Of a stretch of DNA of 64,000 bases, positions 35,094 to 47,500 are shown one piece after another. This DNA comes from Multifurca ochricompacta. Lineage: Eukaryota > Basidiomycota > Agaricomycetes > Russulales > Russulaceae. Both the position numbers and the translations under genes were made by a program. The DNA is taken from contig WTXG01000019.1 in the NCBI GenBank assembly GCA_022496185.1, positions 248,001-312,000 of the forward strand, in the 5' to 3' direction. Within the stretch, counting starts at the first letter, position 1; every line of letters begins with the position of its first letter. The notes under the pieces are model-generated. The model was given only the letters and a program-made list of their open reading frames with translations, was not told the origin of the DNA and ran no database searches.

Positions 35094-38000
35094 ATGGACT
35101 CTGATCATGATCACAGTCGAAAACGAACACAAGCTGTGCGTCCGCTCCCCAGGCGTCCATTCTCAAGCAAGCTGGTGAATCAAGAGGTCATCCCAGAAAC
35201 ACTGCCTCCAATTAGGTTCACTGGAGATATTTCTCCCTCAGACGGATCGCGATCAGCGTTTCTGGAAGGAGAAGCGTTAACAGAATCACCAATTCCCAGT
35301 CCAAGTCTTCCGGATGAGCAGAGGTCGTTCTCCCCAGGACCTCTTCCATCCACTTCGAGGGTTGGTCTTATCCGGTCACGTCCTGTGAAGAAGTCATCAC
35401 TTCTCTCCACCATATCGTCTTCCGCTTCTGACCTTGTCGCGAACGGTGAATCCCCTTCGCCATCTAAACGCTGGGACGATCTTCGACGACATTTCTTACC
35501 CGCGCGAGCGACGGTTGTTCAACCGTCTGCAACCACACTTCCTTCCCCCTACCCGCCTCCGCGTCCTTCCACACCCAAACAGTTTCGAATACCAAAGCTC
35601 GGATTCAAGCAAGTGGTCGAACAAGCGCAGGAAGCTTCTGTAGACCAAAGCAAGAGATTTGCAGATAACATTCTCAAGGCGTCAAGAGCAGTCCGCTCCG
35701 TTGAGCCCAAGGTATCAAGAAGAGAACGCGAGGGGACACTAGCGACCATGGCGACGTCGTTCAACATGAATTTTATGGGCTCGAATACAAGTCTCGGGAT
35801 CGCAAGTACGTCAACCTCAAACTACCCGCCGCAAGGTCGCACAAAGGCTGTGCGGAGACCACCATCCCTGCAGTCCGTAGCGCTGTCTTCCCACCCGCCA
35901 ACGACGACCTCCGCTTCCTTGTATGCCGTCATTTCTTACTATGCCTCAGCGGCCCCCACTCAACAGCTGCGCATGAATTTTTTACCGCACGAAGACGAAG
36001 TCCTTTCCGCTCTATTAGTGCCTTTCATGAATCTCGGAAATGGGGGGGTCGACAGTGAGCGGCTGCAAGCAATGGATGTGTTTGAGATCATAGTAAGGAC
36101 CTGGCAAGCAGCTTCGGAAGAGGTAGTCCACTTATATCCGTCGGCAAAGGCACGTTGACCTTGTGTCTCTGTCGTATAGGCCTTCCTCGAGCGCTGTCTT
36201 TGGTGCTGCAAAGTTGTGCGAATGACCCAGAATCAGAGGCACGTCCGAATGAGAGTGCTAGATGTCTTGACCTCTTACTTATTCTTCCCTGGCGCCCCGT
36301 TCCGGATTGAGTCGCTCGTCACTCTTCAGACCCTCTTCCAGGTGTTATTTTCTCTACAAGGGTCGCTACTGGTTGAAGGAGATTCGGAGGCGGCATCATA
36401 CGTGCATGACCTCATCAGGAGGGTGAAAAAAGTCGGATGTGAAGGGCTTGATGACTCACTGTTGATGCAACAATACGGGGCCCAACTTCTTTCCGAAGCC
36501 GACACTCGGGCAATCCTTGATTGCGTGATCATCATGGCTTTGGCTGCCTGCATGGAAAATACGACTAGTGGCGAGTATCAGAATATTCTGCAGAATATGG
36601 TAGCAGCGAAGGTATGTATAAATACATTGGCTTTTTCATGCGAAATGATGTCTTTGTAGGAAAGCTGGTTCGGCGCCACTAGGTCGTCACTGAGCCTAAC
36701 ACGTATCGAAACGCTCAGCATTAAGCAGTGTTTACATGCTCTTTTAAGCACCCTACTTCCACCTGACGGGGCGCGCCGGTCTGCTGAGGACTATCAGTTG
36801 ATTTCCCAAACTCTTACTGAGTGGTTGATCCCGGCAGCCCACGCTCTCGTCCAAAATGACTCATTTGAATGCAAGGTTATGGCCGCCAGGCTCGCTCTCA
36901 ATGTTTTGATTTTCTCTAGAAAAGAGACCAGAGAAGACATTGTATCCTTTATCGACAAGGCGTCTTGCGATCACGATCAGTGGAAGGCGGCTCTTGAAGC
37001 TGCCATTCAGATTGTGGTGGGTAACCATGATTTGCAAATCTCTAAAGCTTCATTGCGTTCCTACAGGTCAAAGAAGACACTTGGGAGACGGTAATTGCAA
37101 TTCTAATGGCATTAATCGAGCATTTGCCCAATGAATCCCGCTCCCTGACCGCAACGATAATCCTTCCGGCAATGAATGAGGTTCGTAGTAGTTCCCAGGG
37201 CCAACACCGTGCAGTGTTGAGGAATGCATTTTAGAGACTTGTGCTTGACCCACCTCCATTTCCTTTCCCAGCATTTACAGAGCTTCTTGAGATTCTGTCC
37301 AAAAAGTTCCCAAAGCTCTTCTATAGGCCATTGTTCTCTTGTGCAGCGGGAACCAAAGCCTCTTCAATTTTGGAGCATTTGCGGATAATAGCAATATTGG
37401 CACATTACCTCCCATCGTTCTGGATTCGGGACCCCGAAATGTTACTTGTGGCATTTATGAGCGATTCCAGCAGCACGGCAAGGGATTCGCAAGACAACGC
37501 AGGGTCCGCCGGCCCTCAGTGGGGTCACGTCCGCCTCGGTCAACTTGTGATTTTGATAGAACTTATCGCCTACGTTCAAGCTGAAAGGCAAGATAAGGGT
37601 TCCCAAGCTGTGAGCTTCGCGGTATCTAATATTTTCAATGCTGAACAATGTATTTAGCCTTCCGGCTCTGCGTTTCTCGCCCAGGCACGATTTTTTTTTG
37701 CGCTGGAGTACCGGCTCGGTGCGTTTCTCGACGGGAAGGTGACGTGGTTTTCCCAACTCGATGGCTTCGTTAATTAACAACGGCGTGTCAAGGAGCGCAC
37801 ACTCCTAATACCGACAGCTCAAAGAACTTTGTTGGTTATCCTATTCTTTGAAATTCGACTGCTTTTGCTTTCTTTGAAGCCGTATGCTTATTCCCCCAGT
37901 GATTCGAACTATGACTGCTGATGCTTTCTCAGCGCCCAGTGGCTAGCTAGTGTCGTTTCCTGGGTTGCCAGCTCCGAAGAGGGTAGACAGGTCGCGCAAG

Positions 38001-41000
38001 ACGATGTCACTACGGTCCTCAAACACTCGCTGATATTTATAATACTCTTCAACGTTGGTCACCCATTCCTCAGAAGGTAAATTCCCGTCCCTTCTTAGTT
38101 CCTCGCACTAATCCAGCGCAGCACAGAAGTACTGTTCTTTTGTCACCGTCGGTGTCAGTGGATGGCGCATCATTTGTAACCAGTTCACCCGCAACTCCCC
38201 CTCCTTTTTTGGCCCTCTCTGCCCGAGAGCGACAATTGAAAACCTTCTCTAAAGGTCTGATAAGCAATTCACTTCGTCTCCTGGTAGCGGTCTCTGGTCT
38301 TCTGTCCAAAGAGGACCACGAGACGCTTTGCACCTTTCTTTGGCAGCGCTGTCTCACCCAAGCAGCTTCTGAGATTCAAACTTGGGTAGGTTCGCATTTC
38401 ACAGGTGTTTCTTGTTTTGAACCCATCACTACCATATAGGCAACTTTCTTGATTATGCAATGCGCAGAGAAAGCTCCGACCACAATAGTCAACTTGATAA
38501 AGACGGATATTAGAAGGTGTGTCTTTTGGAATGATGCTCTGTCGCGAAAAGACCTTCATGTTCTGCGTTGACAGCTCGGAGGCTCATCGTCGTCTCCTTG
38601 TAGCGCGCCGCTTAAGTTTGATTTCCGGATGGCGGTTTCAAATGTTGTCACAAGATTACATTGTCGACAAGAGTCATCGAAGGCCATTTAAGCTCGCTCG
38701 GATCCCCATCTCATTTATGTCAACAGATATCGGTTCTAGCTCCTTTGTCTTAAGAGAGGACATAGAAAAGGGGAATGCCAGCGGTGGACAGGCTTTACCG
38801 CCGGATCTCCGGAAAAGGCTTGCTGACATAGGTTGGGCCCAAGACGAAAGCGTAATGGACCAAAAACATGAGTGGGTCATGACGCCGTTCTCACTACTTT
38901 CCGTGCAGCAGCTCGAAAAACTCGAAACTGGCCTACCCACAACAATTGGCTCTCGGTCTCCTCAGCTTGGTGCGTTGGAGAGCCCTCCGTCGTCTGCGGC
39001 AGAACCCCCGTCATCAACTCTCGGAATAAAGCGCCGATCCACCTTCGTGTCTCCCCTCGTGTCAATACTACCTGATCTCGCTGCGCTTGCATATGACGCC
39101 GACTACACCGTCGCCAATGCCGCTCGAGTTGCAGTTATGGACTTCATGAGACATGACCCAGCCCTCATCACTCGACCTGCTCTTGACGCCTTAACAGCAG
39201 GGGAGACCTCCCTCTCTTCCGCGTTCTCCGTTCTCAGGGGATACCTTCACTCCCATAATACACTTCCCCCAGCTATGGCACATCATATGTTCAATCACTT
39301 GGCGGGCTACCTCAAATTCTCTTCTAGGCAAACTGAAGCTGAGGACACACTCACTGGGTTTGCATACGCTGTTCCGCTACTCTCTAAACTTGTCTCACAG
39401 GTCAGCGATATGTCCCTCCGAGAACTTCGTCGTGGCAAAGTAGATGTCTTTTTGATTCCATCTGGTTCTTTGTGGTTCCCTTCCTCAGCCCCTTCAGGGC
39501 CCATGTTTCCTAGGTCCTTGAGTGATATCGTCAGTAGGTCCGACAGGGACACAGAGCACCGTTTGGGGAGAATTGTGCTTGTCCGAGTTGCCCAGAACCT
39601 GTTGTTTGCGAACATGTTGAGACGCAATCCTCAAGAGGTCCAGGCTGTCAGAAAGAGCATGTCTCGGCTAGTCCTACCAACCATGGATTCCGCCGATGTC
39701 CTTTCCATGGAACTGCGTTTTTTATTGCCAAGAAAAGAAAAAATTCGGCCCTTCAATAGTGATGCGGGGGCTGACACTTCTAGTCTTTCCCTCTTGCTCT
39801 CCAGGAGTCACATTCTTTTAGTAACAGAAATATTTCGTTCCATGCCTCGGCACCTCAATGACAGGGGCGAGCTCGCCGTCCTAATTGATGGCCTAAACCG
39901 GATATTACTTGTTCATGGAGATGACATCGGAATTGTCGCCCACGTCCTCATTGGTGAGTTCCTATATATATTTAAACGGTCTTATGCTCATATGGTCTAA
40001 GCTTTGATGACTGCTAGTGCACGTTTTCATCGGCTATTCACTTCTGGTGGGGGTTATACCCTCTTTATACCAACCCTTTTCAAAGTTTACGCCGAGTCTG
40101 AACCAGATGAGGGCGTGAGACTTGCGATAGAGTATAGCATAAGTCGTTTCTACGCAGTTCATCAAGAGGCTTTTGTCTTCCAAGCTCTCAACATGCTTTC
40201 GCATATTGTCATGTTTCCTGAAGCGGATGGTTTTTGGGTTGCCAAGCAGATCTTTTTGCTCCTCTCTACACTAAAGGACAACTCTCCCGTACACGCTGCC
40301 GATGCCGCCGGGATTCACGGTTCCAGCAGGTACAGGAACGGGAGGCTCTGATAGCTCGCACAGCAGAGGAAAAACCTCAGGCGTTCGTCACTCTATTACG
40401 AAAAGGAAGTGGATCCAAGGCGAGGATGTTGGCATCATGATGGTCCCAGATCAATACGAAGGCGGCCATCTTGCTTTGGACAATTTCGTTCGGCTCTTTT
40501 TGACCGTCATTGGCCATGATCCCAGTATTCGGCGTGCACAGCAGTTCCTCCGGCTATTACGACTTATGGCACCACATTTCTATGATGCCTCGCCAGCTTC
40601 CCGGAATGTGCTGCCAGGAAGGCATCAACGCATTGAGTAACATATTCATCTCACGCAGCGTGGGAAAACCCAAGACCGTTGAAAGCTCACAAGTCCGCAG
40701 GGAAGAAGAGCCCAGTCATTTATTCTCACAAGCCGCTGCGACGAGTATCGACGCCCTTGAGATCTCAAAATGTCCAAGTGATCTTGAGGAGATGAGGTTT
40801 GACTACCTCTCTCTTGTTGCCGAGTTCTCAAAGTCCGGCGGATACTTTGGAACATCGGGGTCGGGACGCATTTTTGATCTTGCCAAGATGGCGTTAAAAG
40901 ATTCCAACATTGCCGGCGGTGAACGAGTAGCTTCTTTCTATCCTTGTTCGCTCATAATGTCCTCATGCGGAAAACGTCCGACATGCAGCTGAAGCACGTT

Positions 41001-42544
41001 CTCGCTTTCTTAAACGAGCTAGGCTCAATATTCAAGGCGTACGCAGCGGCAGTGGACTTTTCTGGAGTCCTGGAAGTTGTCCTTCATCTAGCGGAGAACC
41101 CTGTATATGCAAATCAGCCTGCATTTTCGCTTTTAGTGTCTCGCACTTCTGCATGACTGGCTTGGAGGCTTTTGAGAAGCTGGCATCTGAAGGATTTGCA
41201 CTTTCAACTCCCCTTCGGCCTGTGCTTGTCAAATTGTTGTGCCAGGGAACACTCCTGACAGGGGCCGACATTGTGAGCGTGATTGAGCGGCGGCCCATGA
41301 CGTTCGAATTCGTCGCTGGCATCCTTTACCCAATGGCCTTAGATCTGCCGTCGGTCGCAGAAATCGCAAACGACACCCGTTTGATGGAGGCCTGGCGCCG
41401 GGCAGCTACCAGACAAATGTGGACCTGCCTTCTTCAACTGGCCATGCAAGCATGCCAGAGACAAAGAACCGCAGAAGATAGTACAGACGGGTCCTCTCAT
41501 CCTCAGCGCAGCCGATCACAGGAAAAGAAAAGGAACCCCGTGAGAAATTCTCCCGCAGCAACCTTGTCCATGGCGCTTCAGACCCTCAAAATCATCGTGT
41601 TGAAGGCAGAAGACGATCTATCCATTTCTCTCCCAGGTATATGGGTACAGATGGGATCGCTTCTCAAGAACGTACTCTCTGCGGGAAGTGGAAGATTTGG
41701 GATGTCAGTTCACGGTGCCACGATCTCATCATCCCCCCTGGAGTCCTCTATGTCCCTAAAACTGCGGACATCGGAGGATTCTGAATTCCTGGCCCCTTCA
41801 TCACCCCGTGTCGCACCATCTCTCGTTCAATCTTCCCCACGTCCATCCCCCCCTCAGTTATCCATCATGGACTATCTACTCTGGTCAATATTGGAATATG
41901 TTTGTTGTCATAGGTCACCCCTTATGCTACAAATGCGACTGTTCTTACAGGAGGCAACAGCGACCCTCGATGAAGAGCTTCGCGCTCAACACATTCTGCC
42001 AGGGATTAGTAGGCGTCCTTCTTACGCGTCCGTGTTCTCGAAAACGCGCCGGAAATCGGGGCACTGGTCTAGGATGCCTTCACCGGAGGCTTCACCCTTC
42101 CTCGCTCCGCTTCAACCATCCCACGGGGACATTTTGCTGACTCCGCCAAAGTTGGAGCGCAAGCCTGGCTATGCTAGGAGTCCGACCACACCTGGTGGCT
42201 CGGAGGTGGCGGACCCCAAGATTGTACATCTAGGACCAACACAAAACTTCGACGTTTTCCGCCGATCACCTTCCCCCGGGCTCGGGGAGAGCGGGGTCAA
42301 ATCGCGCAAGTGGCTAATGGCTAACTCGAGAACAGTTAGGTCGGCAAAACTCGTGCGTGAGACATATCGCCGGGTCCGCGTCGTGCAGCAGATTATGGGA
42401 TACACCGAGCTTCTCCCGGTGCCCGATGGCATGGAGGAGAGTGAAGATGATGTGAAGGTCTGGTCGAGGGGGAGAGCGATACGTGAGGTCGAGAGGGAAA
42501 CCACGAGTTTGATGGAGGAATTCTGTTTAGAGGATGAGGAATAA
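35094..42544 (+). CDS. very large helical-repeat protein, possibly UNC80-like
   Basis: One gene of about 7.4 kb with many short introns and a product of roughly 2,200-2,300 residues. The N-terminus (MDSDHDHSRKRTQAVRPLPR) and about 270 residues after it are Ser/Pro/Arg-rich and disordered. From about 35900 the protein becomes helical (LYAVISYYASAAPTQQLRMN, VFEIIVRTWQAASEE, FGAFADNS-type loops excluded), resembling HEAT/armadillo solenoids, continuing through VSPLVSILPDLAALAYDADY, LVRVAQNLLFANMLRRNPQE and LALDNFVRLFLTVIGHDPSI. The last 100 residues (RTVRSAKLVRETYRRVRVVQ, MEEFCLEDEE) are basic then acidic. Basidiomycete proteins of this size and layout are sometimes matched to UNC80; I cannot confirm that by eye. 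No catalytic motif or membrane segment is evident. Continuous single-gene reading is inferred from exon order. Confidence 0.6.
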
Positions 42545-42729
42545 TTACATATGCCGTGTCATTGGATTCTGGCCGGCTCATATAAAATTGGGTAATTTGA
42601 CACATCCAGTACCATTATAAAGGTAATCTTACCATACAGAATCGTTTCAGAAGACAATGCGAAGTGTATAAAATGTTTCTGTATTCCACGTGGGGAATGG
42701 AGGAAGAAAATAAGGGTTTCTGTGGCTCT

Positions 42730-44387
42730 TCATTTAGAAAATTCCGATGAGGGCCAGGGACACAGCGGGGACAATCCACCAAAAGTTGTTGAAAGGAAGG
42801 AAAAGCACCGGGTTCCATTGAGAAGGGCAGATTGGTTGGAAAAAATAATGTCTGGTGTCAGAGCAGAAGAATTAGCCCCATAAATATAGGAGGTGACGTT
42901 CGGGCTAGGCGGCACAGGGTCATTGCATTGAACCTCGACAGATTTGACTAGTGCATAAAAGTGACCTGGGCACTGTGAGAAGCTAGGTGAGTACAGAGTT
43001 ACAGCAGGTCTACCTGCAGACTGGTAGTCTGAATCTTGCCAATCAATCATACCACCCGCCCATTCAACAGTGCCTGGGGCAGACGTGTTGATACCTGCTG
43101 GCCATAGACTGCCAACGCACGGCCGTGATGAGGCGACACCTGGACGGCAGTGCGAGCGGGTTTACCTTATTTGGATGGATGCCGGGGTCGTTGGGTAATG
43201 GGCGACACCGTTCGCGTCAATGACATCCGCTTTATTGACAGTGCGGACAACCTTATCATCAACCAAGAATGTCAAATTATCTTGCTGCCAATCAATCTGA
43301 TCAAACAATCAGTGACGCAGAATACTGGCAGCCTACTCTACGCACGGTGAAGGCATGGTAATTGGAATAGGTGTCTGAGATGCCACTTTCTACTTGGCCT
43401 TGAGTCTTGGCAGCTTCGCGCACGTGAGTCTCGAATAGACACTTGGCACTGTGGAACTGAAAGCCTACGAATGTTGCCCTGCCAGTAAAAGTTGGTCTGG
43501 CCCGTGGTCGAGTTAGCACCGGGGAATTCCCAATCGATCTCATCCTTAATGTTACTCATAGTGATGAAAGCAGTAACGACACCATTCCAACGGCCTGTTT
43601 TCACTGGTAAACACGAAGTTAATCATGGGCAGAAGTCTTGTGGAGGGGCCTGCGCACTTGTTGCAGTGATTTTTCCGTAGTGCACGTAACGCGTGGACGA
43701 TATGCGAGTTCCACCATTGTTTTGCGTGAGCACAAGTGCAAGCTCGCCACCGCTTGAGTTAGTGTTGAAGATATCTCCTTTATTTAGGACCCAGTCTCAC
43801 AGAACGGTTTAAAGCAGCAAACACCGACGAATGAGACAGAGATTTACCATACGCGGTGGCGTTGCCATCGAATAGGCTCACATTGGAATGAATGCGTGAG
43901 TTGCTGGTAAAGGTGTACTAGGAAGAAGGCTAGTCGTCATGAGATAAATGGATACGCCTTGAGGACACTGACCGTAGCAGACTGGCAGATAGGACTTGGC
44001 CTGCAAGAAGACAAGGAGTTGGAAGCAAATGGATTGCACCCCCCGAGGCAAAACTAAAGGCCATAATGAGGCAAGCGCTTGCGATTGGATATACTTAGAA
44101 TTATACAACACCGTCACCACAGAAACCGAAGGGGCCTGCTCGTCATCAATGTGTGCATCGGAAGCATCTGAAAATCAAGGGGCTCACTGCAGCAAGGAGC
44201 TGACACAGGACATAAATTGGTACTGTTACTGCGATTTACATATGAGCACGAGCACGGGAGCTGCCGGGCGCCGATTGGCCCTTGGGAATTAGCAAATTGG
44301 AAATACTTGCCATGTCTGTCCGCCCTGGGCACTGACACGGATAGCGGCGAGAGAAATGGCAAGTACTACTGACAAGAAGGGGGTCAT
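42730..44387 (-). CDS. CRH1: CRH-type GH16 chitin-glucan transglycosylase
   Basis: Secreted cell-wall enzyme linking chitin to beta-1,6/1,3-glucan. Signal peptide MTPFLSVVLAISLAAIRVSA. A probable GC-AG intron (44310-44229) joins QGGQT to CNSTNLCPVSAPCC and supplies the first Cys of a chitin-binding-like module (CCSPFGFCGDG, FCLGGCNPFASNSLSSC). The GH16 domain follows: YTFTSNSRIHSN, DWVLNKGDIFNTNSSGGELA, YVHYGKITAT, GRWNGVVTAFITMSNIKDEI and the catalytic DEIDWEFPGANSTTGQTNFY, where the two Glu of EIDWE are nucleophile and acid/base. WPAGINTSAPGTVEWAGGMI and FYALVKSVEVQC close the fold. A Ser/Asn tail follows. The frame ends at 42730 without a clear GPI signal, yet the next frame encodes a hydrophobic stretch (FNNFWWIVPAVSLALIGIF) exactly where one is expected, so an indel is suspected. 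Divergent from MSH6. Confidence 0.9.
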
Positions 44388-44571
44388 TAAGAATAAGAAC
44401 ATTTGAATTTTTATTTATTGAGTTGAGGGAGAGATGAGAGGTTGGAGCCTCACAAACAAACATGTACTAACAACGCGTGCGCGTCAATGATATTAACTTT
44501 CACGCGTCTCACGTCTTACGTCTTGCCGCGACCGCGACCATTTTCACAACTTTTTAGCTATTTTACCTTTT
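44388..44571. promoter_or_regulatory. CRH1/MSH6 bidirectional promoter with two MCB boxes
   Basis: 184 bases between divergent start codons. Two perfect ACGCGT elements (44473-44478 and 44502-44507) lie 65-100 bases upstream of the MSH6 ATG. ACGCGT is the MluI cell-cycle box bound by MBF (Mbp1-Swi6) in fungi, which drives G1/S expression of DNA replication and repair genes. Function here is inferred from the motif and position. Confidence 0.65.
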
Positions 44572-47500
44572 ATGCCTCCGTCGAAGCCAAAAACTCAGGA
44601 AAACAAGGATAAAAAAAAGCAAAAGAGTCTTCTGGGATGGCTATCTAAACCTCCTGCTATTAACGTGGCCAGTTCAAGTCCAGAGCAACCCTGCACCGTC
44701 CCCGCTCTAAATGCCTCGCTCACTTCCTCCAGTCCCAGTGGACGTGATTCTGGTTTTGAGACCCCTTCGACAAAAAGGCGAATGACCCCCGCAGCTAACT
44801 CGCTTGTGGTGGCGAGTGCCGCTTATACGAGATCATCAGATGGAGGAAGGAGTATTGATGATACGCCACCGACCAGCGATCCCATCGACGTGGATATGTC
44901 TTCGGATGAGGACCTACCCACCCGTGATATTAGATTTGTGTGTCATCACCTTTATGCATGTTAACTCTCACGGTAAATGTGATTGTTTTGCAGACTCGGG
45001 CAAAACGAAAGATGGCCATCGAGGACTCAGATGAAGGAGAAGGAGGCAACAATGATGGGGCCACGCACAAGGGGCGTTCATCTGCATATAAGCCCTCTCG
45101 AGAGCCCGGTAAGGCCAATGGTACATACCCTAATCCACAGAGCCTCAAAACACTTAATGCACACGTCCTTAGGGCTAGCAAAGAGGGCTCGTGTGATTCC
45201 TCTGGAAGATGATGCGCTTATGGCAAGCGACGACCAAGACGGTGCGGCGTCTACCTTTTCTCAGGCTTTGAGCAGATTCAAGAAATCGCCAAAGAAGAAA
45301 GGTAAGTCCGTCGATTAGTGCTACGCACATTGTTTGAAAGCCCATTGCGTTACAGATTGTCGAGCGAGACATTCAGGTGACGACGACGACGACTTCATTG
45401 TTCCTGATGACAGTGAAGATGATATTGCGTCTCGTTCTTCTCATTCCTCTAAACTCTCTTCTCGCCGATCTCTTTTGAGCGACTTTGAGGAGGACGAGGC
45501 AATTCCTCAAAGTATGAAAGCCAAGAAATCTGCTGGGAGAGCTGTCACGCAATCCCTCAAGAAAACTCCCGCGGCTGGAGGCTTGGCGGGTGCATCTAGC
45601 AGTAACTTCCTAACAGCAGCAGAACAACGAGCCCAAGCGACAAAGGTCGAGAAAAAGTCTCAAGAAGACCCTTTTTCCTTTTTGCTCGATATCAGAGACG
45701 TAAGGATACCTCTAAACACTCGCTAAGCTCCCACAGTGATGCGCGTGATCGTTTCCGCAGAAAGATGGTATCAGGCCAGGAGAACCCGGCCATGACCCGC
45801 GAACTTTGTATATTCCCAAGAAGATCTGGAATGACTTCAGCCCTTTTGAGAAGCAAGTGGGTTGCATATTCATGGGGATTGCCGCATATAATTGAGCTAT
45901 CGTGTGCAGTTCTGGGAAATCAAACAGAATCACTTTGATACGGCTGCGTACCATATACTCTTCGCTCAGAGCCTTGAACTAACTCCATAAACAGATCTTA
46001 TTTTTTCAGAAAGGGTATGTTGTTTCCACTTAGCCATCAGAACTGAGAGTAGACAAGATATTTGTACTTCATAGCAAATTTTTTGAAGTACGGTCGTCTT
46101 TTCTCTGGACGTTCCCGTAATTTAGGTATTACATGTTCAGCTATACGAAGAAGATGCTCGGATAGGGCATCGTGAGTTCGACTTAAAGCTCACCCAACGT
46201 GTCAAGATGTCCATGGTGAGCCGTTCCCCACTTAGATTCCTATCAATCTACTCAACCCCTTTAGGTTGGCGTACCGGAGATGTCTTTCAACTTCTGGGCG
46301 GCGTCAGTACCATGCAATGGCACGTCTTAATGTCCGGGGTGACTAATATTCATTTGTAGGAAATTTCTAGCGAAAGGTATTCATACTCGAGCATTTGTGG
46401 TTGCGAAGGCCAACAAGTGGTCGTATTTTCGCTAGGGTATAAAGTTGGTCGCGTCGATCAATCTGAAACTGCCCTTGGCGCAGAGATGCGTGTCGCTGCA
46501 AACAAGTCGAGAGGCAAATTGGGTGATGACAAGCAAAAAGAAAAGATTGTGCGCAGGTCTGTGACTTATTGTCCCAAGGTATCTCGTGTTTGATGGGATT
46601 TGCAGAGAGCTAAATAAAGTCTACACTAACGGTACCTTGGTTGACGATGAGCTTCTTACCGATGATCAAGCCGGCCACTGTCTCTCTATTCGGGAGGGCG
46701 ATGAAGGGGAGCACGGAAATTTTGGAATCTGCGTCTTAGACAGTGCAACCAGCGAGTTCAACCTAAGCGCTTTTAATGATGACGTATGTCGGACGAGGCT
46801 GGAAACACTAATCCGACAGCTGAGGCCTAAAGAAATCGTGTTCACTAAGGTGCGACGAGCAATTACTTGTAAATTTTTTGTCCCAACAATCTTCATTGGT
46901 ACAGGGTAATTTATCAGTGTCCACGGTGCGCCTGCTAAAGACTATTCTTCCGGGAACTTGTCTCTGGACCAGCCTTCGTGACGTGGAGGGTTTTGACTAT
47001 GCCAGAACGCTAAATGAATTGAAAGCGCTATATGCGGCTGATGGCGAAGAGTCCACGGACGACGATGACTACGCTGGGATCCCCACAGCTATTCGCGATA
47101 TGCTTGGGTGCAAATGCGCAATCGAAGCCCTCGGTTCCATGATGTGGTGCGCCGTACTTACTACTAGTCCCGAAACAGTTGGGCCAAGTGAGGTTTCCAG
47201 GTACCTTCGCCAGCTGAACATTGACGAAGACATTCTAACAATGAAGAACTTCAATGTATATGACCCAATGAAAAAGGGACAAGGCCTCATTCTCGATGGA
47301 CAGAGTCTGGCTCACATAGAGGTGCTACTTAACAGCGAAGGGACTGAGGAGGGTTCCTTGCTGCAGCTCTTGGGCCGTTGCGTGACGCCATTTGGTCCGT
47401 TTTACTGCTATCCCGCCTTCGCAGTTTCTGGATATTTTTGTTTCAGGGAAGCGTTTATTTCGCATCTGGTTATGCATGCCTTTGCGCAATGTCTCTGACA

